Assembly (NCBI RefSeq): GCF_003260125.1
Contig: NZ_QHKO01000011.1
Coordinates: forward strand, 87,568 to 151,567
DNA length: 64,000 nt
DNA from: Lujinxingia litoralis
GTDB taxonomy: Bacteria > Myxococcota_A > Bradymonadia > Bradymonadales > Bradymonadaceae
Direction: 5' to 3'
Below the pieces are notes generated by a model, which made no database searches, had not been told where the DNA came from, and was given only the letters and a program-made list of their open reading frames with translations. Position numbers and translations under genes: made by a program. This document shows, in pieces, positions 35,336 to 43,989 of the stretch. Each line of letters begins with the position of its first letter. Positions within the stretch are counted from its first letter, which is position 1.

Positions 35336-37096
35336 ATGAGTTCAAAGCCCTCCGAAGATCGTCCGCTGGCGCCGCCTCCCCGTGAAGGCGCGACGAGCAC
35401 GCCGATCTGTGTGTATTACCCGGAGCGCGCCGGGGGACTGGGGCGAGTGACCACGCCGCTGGGGGATGTGCATGTGGCCAATCTTTCGGGGCCATTGGCA
35501 GCGGCCGCTCGCCAGCTGGGCCGGCGGCTGGCGCCGGAACTTCGCGAGGGGGCCTACCGCTCCTTCGACGATTATCTGCAACGCATCAGCTCTGAGAGCG
35601 GCTCCCGGCTTCTGGCGACGGCCGGAAGGTATTTGGGCCAGGGGTTGGTGGCCCGTCAGCTACGAGAGCGACTTCCGGCAGATTACCTGCAGCTGCTCAC
35701 GGCTTTTGCCGAGGGGGCCGGGCTTGACGTGGAAGCGGCACTGGCCAGCCAGCAGATCTGGGATCAATGGGCCTGGGCGCGCTCGGGTCAGATGGGGCGT
35801 CTGGTGGAGGCTCGTCTGCGGGCCCGTCTGCGTTCGCCACTTCTGGGGTCCAGTGCGCTGGCGGTAACCACCGATACGCATGGTCCGCTTCACGCCTGGA
35901 GTTTTGAGAACGCCGCGGTGGAGCGCTGGGACCGCGCCGCCCGGGTGGTGGTGACGCATCCAGAGCGCGGTTTTGGCTACGCGCTGGTCAGCTCGCTGGG
36001 TTTTTTGGTGGGGTTGCCCGTGGGGATGAACGCCGCCGGGTTGACGTTGAGCACACATCCGGGGCCTTCGAGTCGAAGCGACCGGAAGGGGGTTCCGCTG
36101 GGACCGGCTGCGTTACAGGTGCTCAATGAGGCGCGTACGATCGAGGAGGCCGTCGCCATCTTCCGGCAGCATCCCCCGGTGCATAGCTGGACGTATGTGC
36201 TCACCGAGGCTGCCGGCGGGCGCGTGGCGCGGGTGGAGGTCAGTCCGCTGCGGGTGGGCGTGGAGTTCGGTGAATCCGGGGCGCTTTTTGAGTACGGCGG
36301 CGCTTCATCGGCGGAGCTACAGCGCCTGCCGGCGTTGATGGCCGCCGACGAGAAAAGGCGTGCCCACCTTGGCAGCTTTGCGGCGGGCTGGCGCTCCGAG
36401 ACACCGCAACCCCGGCTGGCACTGGCCCGTGCCCTGGGAGGCTCGCTCCACCGCGCGCCGAACGCCGACGAGGTGCGCATCTCCGAGGTGATGTCGGTGA
36501 TCTTTGAGCCTGCCGCCGGCCGCCTCTGGGTGGCGGCGGGCCGGGCCCCCACCTCGCTGCGCTGGTTTGTGCCCTTGCGACTGCGCGGCGAACACGGTGA
36601 GCCGGCGGCAGGCTTTGATGCTCGTATCGCGCCCTTTGAGGCCTGGCCTCACTGGCAGGAGAGCGCCTCGGGGCGGGCTTCGGACTATTATCGCAACGCT
36701 TACCGCCTCTATTTGGAGGGCGAAGACCCCGAGCGCCTGCTGATCACGCTGGAGTACGCGGTGGCGCTGGAGCCCACGGCGCCGCGCTACCACATGATGA
36801 CCGGGCTGGTGGCGTTGAGCGCCGGGCGCGCCCGACGCGCCGAGGGGGCATTCCGGCGAGCGATCGACGCGCTGCAGAGCCCGGCTCGCCGCGCGGAGGT
36901 CGGGCTTTATCTGGCCTGGGCGCTGGACCTTCAGGGCCGTCGTCGCGCTGCCCGCCAGCTCTACGCCCGGGTGGCCGACGACGCGCAGGCCGCCGGCCGC
37001 ACCCGGCAGCGCGCCCAGGCCGGGCGCCGCACGCGCTTTCGCGCCAGAGATCTCCGGGAGATGCAGCTCGACTTCGGGCTGGCCTGCGCGCTCTAG
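35336..37096 (+). CDS. Ntn-hydrolase (C45-like) protein with TPR-like C-terminus
   Basis: 586 residues. Residues ~165-420 resemble acyltransferase/hydrolases of the C45/choloylglycine type (LLGSSALAVTTDTHGPLHAWSFEN, then GFLVGLPVGMNAAGLTLSTHPG). The expected catalytic Cys at the start of the mature domain is replaced by Ser or Gly in GSSALAV, so it either uses Ser or has lost activity. Residues ~460-560 are helical repeats (EYAVALEPTAPRYHMMTGLVALSAGRARRAEGAFRRA) like TPRs. Starts 21 bases after the previous stop. No signal peptide. Third gene of the nucleotidyltransferase/CDP-alcohol operon; possibly acylates or hydrolyses its product. Confidence 0.7.
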   Translation: MSSKPSEDRPLAPPPREGATSTPICVYYPERAGGLGRVTTPLGDVHVANLSGPLAAAARQLGRRLAPELREGAYRSFDDYLQRISSESGSRLLATAGRYLGQGLVARQLRERLPADYLQLLTAFAEGAGLDVEAALASQQIWDQWAWARSGQMGRLVEARLRARLRSPLLGSSALAVTTDTHGPLHAWSFENAAVERWDRAARVVVTHPERGFGYALVSSLGFLVGLPVGMNAAGLTLSTHPGPSSRSDRKGVPLGPAALQVLNEARTIEEAVAIFRQHPPVHSWTYVLTEAAGGRVARVEVSPLRVGVEFGESGALFEYGGASSAELQRLPALMAADEKRRAHLGSFAAGWRSETPQPRLALARALGGSLHRAPNADEVRISEVMSVIFEPAAGRLWVAAGRAPTSLRWFVPLRLRGEHGEPAAGFDARIAPFEAWPHWQESASGRASDYYRNAYRLYLEGEDPERLLITLEYAVALEPTAPRYHMMTGLVALSAGRARRAEGAFRRAIDALQSPARRAEVGLYLAWALDLQGRRRAARQLYARVADDAQAAGRTRQRAQAGRRTRFRARDLREMQLDFGLACAL

Positions 37097-37193
37097 ACTC
37101 GTCAAACCTCGGCGTACGCGTTAGCCTGAGGGTACGCGCCTGTCTGAGATTTCAGGTAGCATTTCCTCACCTATGATGCCCGCAGGTGCCCTG

Positions 37194-37592
37194 ATGAGCG
37201 ATCCCGGAGACGGTGGAGCTGGCTCCCCAGAACTCTTTGACTACCCGCAGCGCGCCCTGAGTCCGGATCGCCGCGAACACGAGCGTCTGCCCGTAAATCG
37301 GGAGTTTGCGGTCATCGACGATTACATCGCCGAGTATGTCACCAGCATCTCGCACGGCGGGGTGTTCATCCGCTCCAAGAAACCGCTGGAGCTGGGGACG
37401 CGCGTGACGCTGAAGTTCTCGGTGATCCTGGACGATCTGGAGACCGTCGAGGGGGAGGGCGAGGTGGTGCGGGTGGAACGCAGCGGCCCGGAGATGGGGA
37501 TGGGCGTGGCGTTTACCAGGCTCAGTGGCGAGAGCAAGAGGCTGATCGACGAGCTCTTTGCGCGCCACGAGTTGGCGCAGGGCAAGCGCTAA
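37194..37592 (+). CDS. PilZ-domain protein
   Basis: 132 residues from ATG 37194 (AGGTG upstream); ATG 37173 is the alternative. RREHERLPV holds the RxxxR motif and SISHGGVFIRSKK the [D/N]xSxxG motif (here ISHGG), then LKFSVILDDLETVEGEGEVV. PilZ domains bind cyclic di-GMP and modulate motility, polysaccharide or protein activity. It stands alone. Similar single-domain PilZ proteins are widespread in deltaproteobacteria. Confidence 0.88.
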   Translation: MSDPGDGGAGSPELFDYPQRALSPDRREHERLPVNREFAVIDDYIAEYVTSISHGGVFIRSKKPLELGTRVTLKFSVILDDLETVEGEGEVVRVERSGPEMGMGVAFTRLSGESKRLIDELFARHELAQGKR

Positions 37593-37637
37593 CGCGGTCC
37601 TGGCCAGGCGTATGGCGAGGACCTGACGAGCGGGGGG

Positions 37638-38051
37638 TTAGTAGCGGCCCGTCCGCAGGTAACTTTCGATCGCCTGGTAGGCCACCGCCAGCTCCTGGGA
37701 GAGGTCGGTCGCGACGGACTCCATCTCGGGATCGTTGGCGAAGTTATCCGGGTGATAGCGTCGCATCATGCTGCGGTAGGCCGCGCGGGTCGTGGCCAGA
37801 TCGCTGCCGTAGGGGATCTCAAGGTTGGCGTAGTAGTCGCGCAGGGTTTTCGGGCCGTCGGTGCGTGCCGGGGGCTGAGGCTGCGGGCGCTCACCGGGAT
37901 TCTGGCCGATGTTCTCCCACGCCTCGGGGGCCGGCTCCGGGTGGAGCAGCGAGCGAAAGCCCCCGCGCTCCTCAAACTGCTGCACGTTATCGAGCAGGTG
38001 GTTGAGGTTGGCGCGCATCGTGCGCATCAGGCGGTCTTTAAGGTCACTCAT
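37638..38051 (-). CDS. J-domain protein
   Basis: 137 residues. The C-terminal ~75 residues are a DnaJ J domain: LRDYYANLEIPYGSDLATTRAAYRSMMRRYHPDNFANDP with the invariant HPD. The N-terminal ~65 residues are a separate helical and Pro-rich segment, so this is not a full DnaJ. J domains stimulate Hsp70 (DnaK) ATPase; client unknown. Follows the M50B-like gene by 49 bases. Confidence 0.88.
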   Translation of the reverse strand: MSDLKDRLMRTMRANLNHLLDNVQQFEERGGFRSLLHPEPAPEAWENIGQNPGERPQPQPPARTDGPKTLRDYYANLEIPYGSDLATTRAAYRSMMRRYHPDNFANDPEMESVATDLSQELAVAYQAIESYLRTGRY

Positions 38052-38100
38052 GGTCGTGCGACTCCGGGCTTCCGAGACGAATCAAAGAAAAGAGGGGGGC

Positions 38101-38973
38101 TCAGGAGAGCGAGTTTTCAAAGCTCTCACGCTTGTTTTCGCGCCAGAAGAGGACGAAGGCTCCGGCCACGATGGCCAGTCCGACTACCGCCCACAACACC
38201 GCCCAGACGCTGGCCGGGATGCCGGTGAGGTTGGCCATGTTCACCGCGTCGGAGTGTCCGCGCGCGGCCATCGTATGATCGATCAGAGTTCGGATGGAGT
38301 GCAGCCCGTCAAAGGTCAGCTGCACGCCCAGGGTGATGACCAGCGCGTGGCGCAGCCAGGGCGCGCCGTACACGGCCACGGCCACCAGTCCGGCCGCCGA
38401 GAGCAGACCCACCGACCAGGTCAACAACGCGCCGGAGAACCCCAGGTAGACCAGCGCGGCCACGGTGACCACCGCGCCGCCAGCGTACCAGATGCCGGCT
38501 GATTTCTGGGCGCGGGCCATCTTACGCCCCAGCGCCCACAGTCCCATGCCGGCAGCGAACCCGCCCACCGCGAGGAGCGAACTTCCGTAGCCGCCAAAGA
38601 GTGCGGTGGCCACCAGGGTGCTTACGCCCAGCACGATGAGGGTCTTGCGGGCCCAGCCCTGGCGCTTGCCGGCGATCAGCAGTGCGGCGCCGGCGGCCAC
38701 CGTGCCCAGATAGCCCGCCGAGCTGATCAAGAAACGCGAGCCACCCCGGCTCAACGTCACTCCGCTGGTGTCCAGATTTACATGCATTCCGCTGACCGAG
38801 CCGCCGGTGAGCACGGTGGCCAGGGCGTGCGCGCTCTCGTGCACAAAGGTTCCGAAGAGGCGCAGCGGATAAGCCACCACGTAGCCGTAGGGCACCAACA
38901 TGGTCACCACCACCAGGGCTACCGCGAAGATCAGCAACGCGCGTGCCGAGGGGGTGAAGTTGGATGTGCTCAT
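38101..38973 (-). CDS. M50B-like membrane protein
   Basis: 290 residues, about eight membrane segments. The motif FVHESAHALATVLTGGSVSG carries HExxH, the zinc-peptidase-like signature of the M50B-like family (PF13398 type). Downstream THE GLHSIRTLIDH segment may supply the third ligand. AAGGAG precedes the ATG. In known family members function is poorly defined, possibly intramembrane proteolysis. Divergent from the Zn/Cd ATPase; a metal link is only suggestive. Confidence 0.8.
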   Translation of the reverse strand: MSTSNFTPSARALLIFAVALVVVTMLVPYGYVVAYPLRLFGTFVHESAHALATVLTGGSVSGMHVNLDTSGVTLSRGGSRFLISSAGYLGTVAAGAALLIAGKRQGWARKTLIVLGVSTLVATALFGGYGSSLLAVGGFAAGMGLWALGRKMARAQKSAGIWYAGGAVVTVAALVYLGFSGALLTWSVGLLSAAGLVAVAVYGAPWLRHALVITLGVQLTFDGLHSIRTLIDHTMAARGHSDAVNMANLTGIPASVWAVLWAVVGLAIVAGAFVLFWRENKRESFENSLS

Positions 38974-39292
38974 GGAGGCTCCTTGAGATGAGATCGTGAC
39001 CCTCGCGCCGCTGGCGAGTTGGCCGTTCAGGTCGTTCTAAACATACCAACCGCCGCGCCGCTTGCCAGCACCACTGGCCGAGCATCACCGCCGGCGTACC
39101 CGGCGTCGGTGACAGAACGTTGGACTTTGGGGGGCACATTCCCGGCCCGAGAGGGGCCGGGGCAGGCATAGCGCCGGGGCTCGGCGGGTTCTGGGGAGAG
39201 CGCGCGTGACGTGGCGGGCCGGCCGGACTACGTTGAGCGGCGGTGAGCGGCCCGGGCCGCGCGCATATCGACTTTTGCATCAGGAGCTTACC
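38974..39292. other. Divergent intergenic region with a hairpin
   Basis: Between the M50B-like gene and the P-type ATPase. CCCGGCCC (39141-39148) pairs with GGGCCGGG (39154-39161). I see no clear MerR or ArsR operator. No gene supported. Confidence 0.6.
39282..39286 (+). promoter_or_regulatory. Shine-Dalgarno site choosing TTG 39293
   Basis: AGGAG lies 6 bases before TTG 39293. The upstream in-frame GTG 39206 has no such site. Confidence 0.5.
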
Positions 39293-41740
39293 TTGGCCCA
39301 GATCCCCCCTCCGAGCTCAACCTGCGGTGCCGACCAGGGATGCTCGACTCCCTCGCCAGCGCCCGAGTCCTGCTGTGGCTCGCCGGCGGAGCCGGCGGCC
39401 GGCGATAAGGTGCATCGGCACGCTCCGGGGCACGTGCACCACGATCATGACCACGACCTCCACGGTTGTCGTACGTCAAAGGCGGCGCCCTCTTCCGAGG
39501 AGCGTCCTGAGCCGGATGCCGCCGCGCGCACCATTTTCGACGTGCAGGGGCTCTGCTGCCAGAGTGAGGCGCGTCTGATCGAAGACGCGCTCGCCAGTGC
39601 GCCCGGCGTCGCCGAGCTGCGCATCAATGTGCCCGCCGGCACGCTCACGGTCTACCACGACGGGCAAAGTTCGCGCGACGAAGCCACCGTGGCGGCGCTG
39701 AGTCGGGTGGGGCTTCAGGCCGCGCCGCGCCCCGAGTTCGGTCGCCGCGCCCAGGTCTCGCATTCAGCCTTTGATCAGCGCTTCTGGACGGTGCTCAGCG
39801 GCGCGCTGCTCACCCTGGCCGGGGCGGTGGTGCGCTTTGGGTTCGGCATCACCTCGGTGCTGGTGCCGATCCTGCTGAGCGTGGCGATCGTGGTGGGCGG
39901 CGTGTTTGTGTATCGTCAGGCCTTCCGTGCCCTGCGCCAGCGTCGCATCGACATCAACCTCCTGGTGACCATCGCCGTGGTGGGGGCGGCCGCGGTTGGC
40001 GAGTGGTTTGAGGCGTCCACCGTGATCCTGCTCTTCGGGTTTGCCGAGTGGCTGGAGGCGCGCTCCATGGCCCGGGCTCGCCAGGCCATCGGCTCACTCA
40101 TGGCGCTGGCACCGCCCACCGCCCGGGTGCGCCGTGGCGAGGCTTTTGTCGAGGTCGAACTTGCCGAGGTTGTGCTCGGCGATGAGATCGAGCTTTTGCC
40201 CGGGGCCCGGGTGCCGGTCGATGGGGAACTCTTAAGCGGCGTGACCGAAGTCGACGAATCGACCATCACCGGGGAGGCGCGCCACGTGCGAAAGATCGCC
40301 GGGGATACGCTCTTCGCGGGCACCGTTAACCAGGCCGGGCGAGTGCGGATGCGCTGCACCGAGCCCGCCGCCACCAGCACGCTGGCCCGCATCATCGACG
40401 CGGTCGAAGAGGCTCGCGCCCAGGCCTCGCCGGCCGAGCAGTTCATCGACACCTTTGCGCGCATCTACACGCCGGCGGTCGTGGCGCTGGCGGCCGCCGT
40501 GGCGCTGCTGGGGCCGCTGCTCACCGGAGGGGCGTTTGAACTCTGGTTCTACCGCGCGCTGGTCTTTCTGGTGATCGCCTGCCCCTGCGCGTTGGTCATC
40601 TCCACGCCGATTGCCAACGTCGCCGGCCTGGCGCGTGCGGCGCGTCGGGGCATCCTGGTCAAGGGAGGCAAGTGGCTGGAGATGCTCGGTCAACTCCGGG
40701 CGCTGGCGCTCGATAAAACCGGGACATTGACCGAGGGGCGGCTCGTCGTCGAGGGGCTCCATCCCCTGGCGGACGTGAGCGCCGACGCGCTGCTGCTGGC
40801 CGCGGCCCGCGCCGAATCTGCCAGCGAACATCCCATCGGTCGCGCGATCGTGGCCGAGGCCATGGGGCGTTTCGAACTCGCGGAGATCGTCGACGCGGTC
40901 AGCGATGCCCGCGCGGTGGTCGGGGCCGGCATCGAAGCCACGTTGGTCGCTGAGTCCGCCGGCCTCCCCGGCGCCGGTCCGGCGCCGGTGTTGCGCGTGG
41001 GGCAGCTGGCCTGGCTCTCGGAGCTGGGAATGAGCGTGCCGGCGGCGCTGGTCGCCGAACACGATCGCCTGGCCTCGGTGGGACACACGCTGATCGCCGT
41101 GGCCGAAGATCAACGCGTGCTGGGGCTGGTCGCCCTGGGAGATCGCCTGCGCGCCGGCGCCCCGGCTGCACTTCAGGCCTTAAAACGCGCCGGCGTCACC
41201 CATCTGGCCATGGTCACCGGCGATGGTCCTGAGGCCGCCGCACACTTCGCCGGGCGCCTGGGGCTCGACCCCGGGCTGGTCTTCTCCCGACAGACGCCAC
41301 ACGACAAGATCGCCCGGGTCGACGAACTCAAAGCGCAGGTGGGCGACCACGTGGCGATGGTCGGCGACGGGGTTAACGACGCGCCGGCGCTGGCGGCGGC
41401 CTCGGTGGGCGTGGCCATGGGCGCGGCCGGCACCGACGTGGCGCTGGAGAGCGCTGATGTCGCGTTGATGGGCGATGATTTGAGTCGTCTGGCCGAGGCC
41501 ATGATCATCGGACAGAAGACCCGGCGCATCATCCTGCAGAACATCACCGTGGCGCTGGGGCTGAAGGTGATCTTTTTGGTGCTGGCGCTCGGCGGCTGGG
41601 CCACGCTCTGGATGGCGATCGTGGCCGATATGGGCGGTAGCCTGATCGTGATCTTCAACGCGCTGCGCCTGCTGCGGGCCTCCGAGGAGGAGCGAAACGC
41701 AGCGGCCAGCGCCGCCACCGAGCCGGCGCTGGCACACTGA
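39293..41740 (+). CDS. Zn/Cd-transporting P1B-type ATPase
   Basis: 815 residues from TTG 39293. An N-terminal Cys/His-rich tail (CCGSP, HRHAPGHVHHDHDHDLHGC) and one HMA domain with GLCCQSEAR, the CCxxE-type site seen in plant Zn ATPases. Then the membrane core with CPC (IACPCALVIS), phosphorylation DKTGTLTEG, HP (SEHPIGRA), GDGVNDAPA and the transmembrane D-x-GG (VADMGGSLIVIFNALRLL) typical of the P1B-2 Zn/Cd/Pb group. Exports these metals. Divergent from an HExxH membrane protein. Confidence 0.93.
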   Translation: MAQIPPPSSTCGADQGCSTPSPAPESCCGSPAEPAAGDKVHRHAPGHVHHDHDHDLHGCRTSKAAPSSEERPEPDAAARTIFDVQGLCCQSEARLIEDALASAPGVAELRINVPAGTLTVYHDGQSSRDEATVAALSRVGLQAAPRPEFGRRAQVSHSAFDQRFWTVLSGALLTLAGAVVRFGFGITSVLVPILLSVAIVVGGVFVYRQAFRALRQRRIDINLLVTIAVVGAAAVGEWFEASTVILLFGFAEWLEARSMARARQAIGSLMALAPPTARVRRGEAFVEVELAEVVLGDEIELLPGARVPVDGELLSGVTEVDESTITGEARHVRKIAGDTLFAGTVNQAGRVRMRCTEPAATSTLARIIDAVEEARAQASPAEQFIDTFARIYTPAVVALAAAVALLGPLLTGGAFELWFYRALVFLVIACPCALVISTPIANVAGLARAARRGILVKGGKWLEMLGQLRALALDKTGTLTEGRLVVEGLHPLADVSADALLLAAARAESASEHPIGRAIVAEAMGRFELAEIVDAVSDARAVVGAGIEATLVAESAGLPGAGPAPVLRVGQLAWLSELGMSVPAALVAEHDRLASVGHTLIAVAEDQRVLGLVALGDRLRAGAPAALQALKRAGVTHLAMVTGDGPEAAAHFAGRLGLDPGLVFSRQTPHDKIARVDELKAQVGDHVAMVGDGVNDAPALAAASVGVAMGAAGTDVALESADVALMGDDLSRLAEAMIIGQKTRRIILQNITVALGLKVIFLVLALGGWATLWMAIVADMGGSLIVIFNALRLLRASEEERNAAASAATEPALAH

Positions 41741-41749
41741 GCGCTCAGT

Positions 41750-41769
41750 GCCCCTGGCCGGGGCTCTTT
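41750..41769 (+). terminator. Short hairpin after the P-type ATPase
   Basis: GCCCC (41750-41754) and GGGGC (41760-41764) then TCTTTA, between convergent genes. The stem is short, so tentative. Confidence 0.4.
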
Positions 41770-42778
41770 AGGCCTTAAACTGCAACGCGCGGTGGTGCAC
41801 GTTAAAGGTCGCCGGCAGTTTCCCGGGCTGCTCCCCGTCCAGGTCCACCAGCGCCAGCGCCGAGGGTTCCACCAGACGCACGGCCACCTGGCGGGCGCGA
41901 TGACGGCTGACCTTGCGGTGGCCCAGGTGGCTGCCCTTGTAGATGTCGGTGAACATACGCAGGGCCTGCGGACGGCTGAGATCGCCCATCATGATCAGTT
42001 GCAGGCGTCCATCGTCGAGTTCGGCGCCCGGCGCGACCCACATCCCCCCGCCAAAGTACTCGCCATTGGCCACCGAGAGGTTGAGCACCCGGTCGCGAAG
42101 CTCCGAGGTGTCGTCCAGGCGCACCTCCACCTCAATATTCTTCCATTTCGCAAAGGCCCGCATCGTCGCGACCGCGAAGCTCGCTCTGCCGCCCAGCCCC
42201 TTCCAGGTGCTGTTGGCCATGGCATCGACCACCCCGCTGATGCCGCCGCTGGCGATGTTCACAAAGTAGCGGGTGGCCAGGTTGCCCCGGGCATCGAGAA
42301 AGCCCACCTGGCCCAGATCCAGCGCGCGGGTTTCCCGGCCGCGCAGGCGCTCAATGGCCTCGGCGGCGCCGGCCATCAGCCCGACCGAGCGCCGAAAGTC
42401 GCCACCGGTGCCGATGGGGACCAGCCCCAGCACCGCATCGGGGTTGATGGGCTGCAGGCTCAGGTCGCGGCGCAGCACCCAGCCCTCGTCATCGAGCGCG
42501 TAGCAGGTGGTGGGTTCCGGGCGCTCGTAGAACCCGTTGACGACCTCGTTGAGCGTGCCGTCGCCGCCCACCGCCACCACCATCTCCCAGCCGGTGCGCA
42601 GCGCCTCTCGGGCCAGCAGGGTGGCGTGAGCCGGACCTTCGGTAAACGCGAAGTCGACCTCGGGAAGGTTGGCCCTAAGCAGGCGCTCTAAGAGCGGCCA
42701 GTCCTCTTTGACCTGGCCGGCCCCGGCCACGGGATTGGCGATCACAAAGGTGCGAAGATGGGTGGAGGTCTCGGTCAT
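41768..42778 (-). CDS. Diacylglycerol kinase family lipid kinase
   Basis: 336 residues from ATG 42778. IANPVAGAG (N-terminal phosphate loop), VVAVGGDGTLNEVVNG and LGLVPIGTGGDFRRS are the DAGK/sphingosine-kinase signatures. It phosphorylates a lipid hydroxyl. It is the last gene of an overlapping operon with an AGPS-like FAD enzyme, so a glycerolipid or ether-lipid substrate is plausible. An upstream in-frame extension exists but reads as out-of-phase codons with no support. Confidence 0.9.
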   Translation of the reverse strand: MTETSTHLRTFVIANPVAGAGQVKEDWPLLERLLRANLPEVDFAFTEGPAHATLLAREALRTGWEMVVAVGGDGTLNEVVNGFYERPEPTTCYALDDEGWVLRRDLSLQPINPDAVLGLVPIGTGGDFRRSVGLMAGAAEAIERLRGRETRALDLGQVGFLDARGNLATRYFVNIASGGISGVVDAMANSTWKGLGGRASFAVATMRAFAKWKNIEVEVRLDDTSELRDRVLNLSVANGEYFGGGMWVAPGAELDDGRLQLIMMGDLSRPQALRMFTDIYKGSHLGHRKVSRHRARQVAVRLVEPSALALVDLDGEQPGKLPATFNVHHRALQFKA

Positions 42779-42846
42779 GGCACTCTCAGCAGCAGCAGGG
42801 GGGGCGCCCCTTATAGTCACACAGCGCATCGGGGAAAGGGGAGGTC

Positions 42847-43989
42847 TCAGAGCCGGTAGGCCTGGCAGACGAGATCCAGCAGGGTGCAGATGTCGAGCTC
42901 CGGGCGGGCCTGGCTCATGGCGCACTGGCAGGTGGCCGCCGTGCTCACCAGGCGAGTGGCTTCGGGGTGGGTGTGGAGGCGTTCGGCCACCCGGGCGGCC
43001 TGACGCTCGGCGGCCTCGGCCTCCAGGGCGCGGTAGGTGGCCTGCCCGCCGCAGCACTCGGCCTCCTCCTGATCGAAGATCATCGCCACCGGCTCGCCAT
43101 GGCCCGCGGCCCGCAAGACCCGCAGCACATCGGCATGGAGCCGGGCCTGACGTGTCATCATGCAGCTCGGGTGTACCATGAGCTGGCTCAGATCCAGCGG
43201 CTCCTCCGGCGGCAGCTCGGGGAGGCGTCGGGCCAAAAGCTCGATCACGTGGTGAGGGCGCAGGCGTTCGGGCTCGTCGTGCGCGAGCTCGGGCCAGCTG
43301 CTGGTGGGTTCGGCCCAGGCGGACAGCGCCGGGCAGTCGGTGTAGAGCGTGTCCAACCCCTCCAGATCGGGCCAGCGCCTGGCGAGGTGACGATCCAGCC
43401 CCGGGCGATCGCCGGTGGCCCCCAGTGGAAATCCGCAGCAGACCGGTAGCGCGTCGGGGCCGGCGGCCACCAGGCGGACCTTCTGGCCGAGCACCCGCTC
43501 CAGGAGTCGACCGACGCGATCGATGAGCTCGGGGTGATGGGCCAGCGTGTCGCAGTCGGGCCAGAAGCCCACGGGGGAGTCCGCGTCAAACACCCCGGGA
43601 GCCGGGCGCCAGGTGATGGCGGCGGCCCGGGGGCGCCCCTGAGTCTCAAAGGCTTCGCGCAAGGGGCGGTAGGCCGCCGGGATCAGATCGGCGGCCGCGG
43701 CGCGCTCTCGGGCCTGCCACAGCGCGCGGGGCACGTCGTTGGTGTGGCGGCAGAAGGTCTGGCAGCGCCGGCATCCGGTGCAGTGATGAAAGGCCTCGGC
43801 GACCTCCGGGGTCAGCGCCACGCTGCGATCGGCGGTCAACTCCAGCAGGCGCATCATCGCCCAGGGGGTGACCGTCTCCCGCGACTCGGCGGCGGCCGTC
43901 GGGCAGCTGAACCGGCAGAGCTTGGGGCAGTAGGTGCAGTAGGCGCTCATCTTCGCCACGTCTGGCGAGTAGGGATCATCGGCGTGCAT
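42847..43989 (-). CDS. CCG-type Fe-S subunit (GlcF/GlpC-like)
   Basis: 380 residues. Two 4Fe-4S-type clusters from CTYCPKLCRFSCP and CTGCRRCQTFCRH near the N-terminus, then two CCG-type segments: PVCCGFPLG and ECCGGQA, which bind a non-cubane cluster or haem-disulfide-like site. These subunits carry electrons from an FAD dehydrogenase to a quinone. GGAGG precedes ATG 43989. Overlaps the FAD-binding gene by 14 bases. Confidence 0.9.
   Translation of the reverse strand: MHADDPYSPDVAKMSAYCTYCPKLCRFSCPTAAAESRETVTPWAMMRLLELTADRSVALTPEVAEAFHHCTGCRRCQTFCRHTNDVPRALWQARERAAAADLIPAAYRPLREAFETQGRPRAAAITWRPAPGVFDADSPVGFWPDCDTLAHHPELIDRVGRLLERVLGQKVRLVAAGPDALPVCCGFPLGATGDRPGLDRHLARRWPDLEGLDTLYTDCPALSAWAEPTSSWPELAHDEPERLRPHHVIELLARRLPELPPEEPLDLSQLMVHPSCMMTRQARLHADVLRVLRAAGHGEPVAMIFDQEEAECCGGQATYRALEAEAAERQAARVAERLHTHPEATRLVSTAATCQCAMSQARPELDICTLLDLVCQAYRL

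Noticed and set aside
42779..43057. N-terminal extension of the lipid kinase
   Set aside because: The upstream codons overlap the Fe-S gene in a different frame and read as Pro/Arg-rich noise; ATG 42778 starts the family-conserved region.
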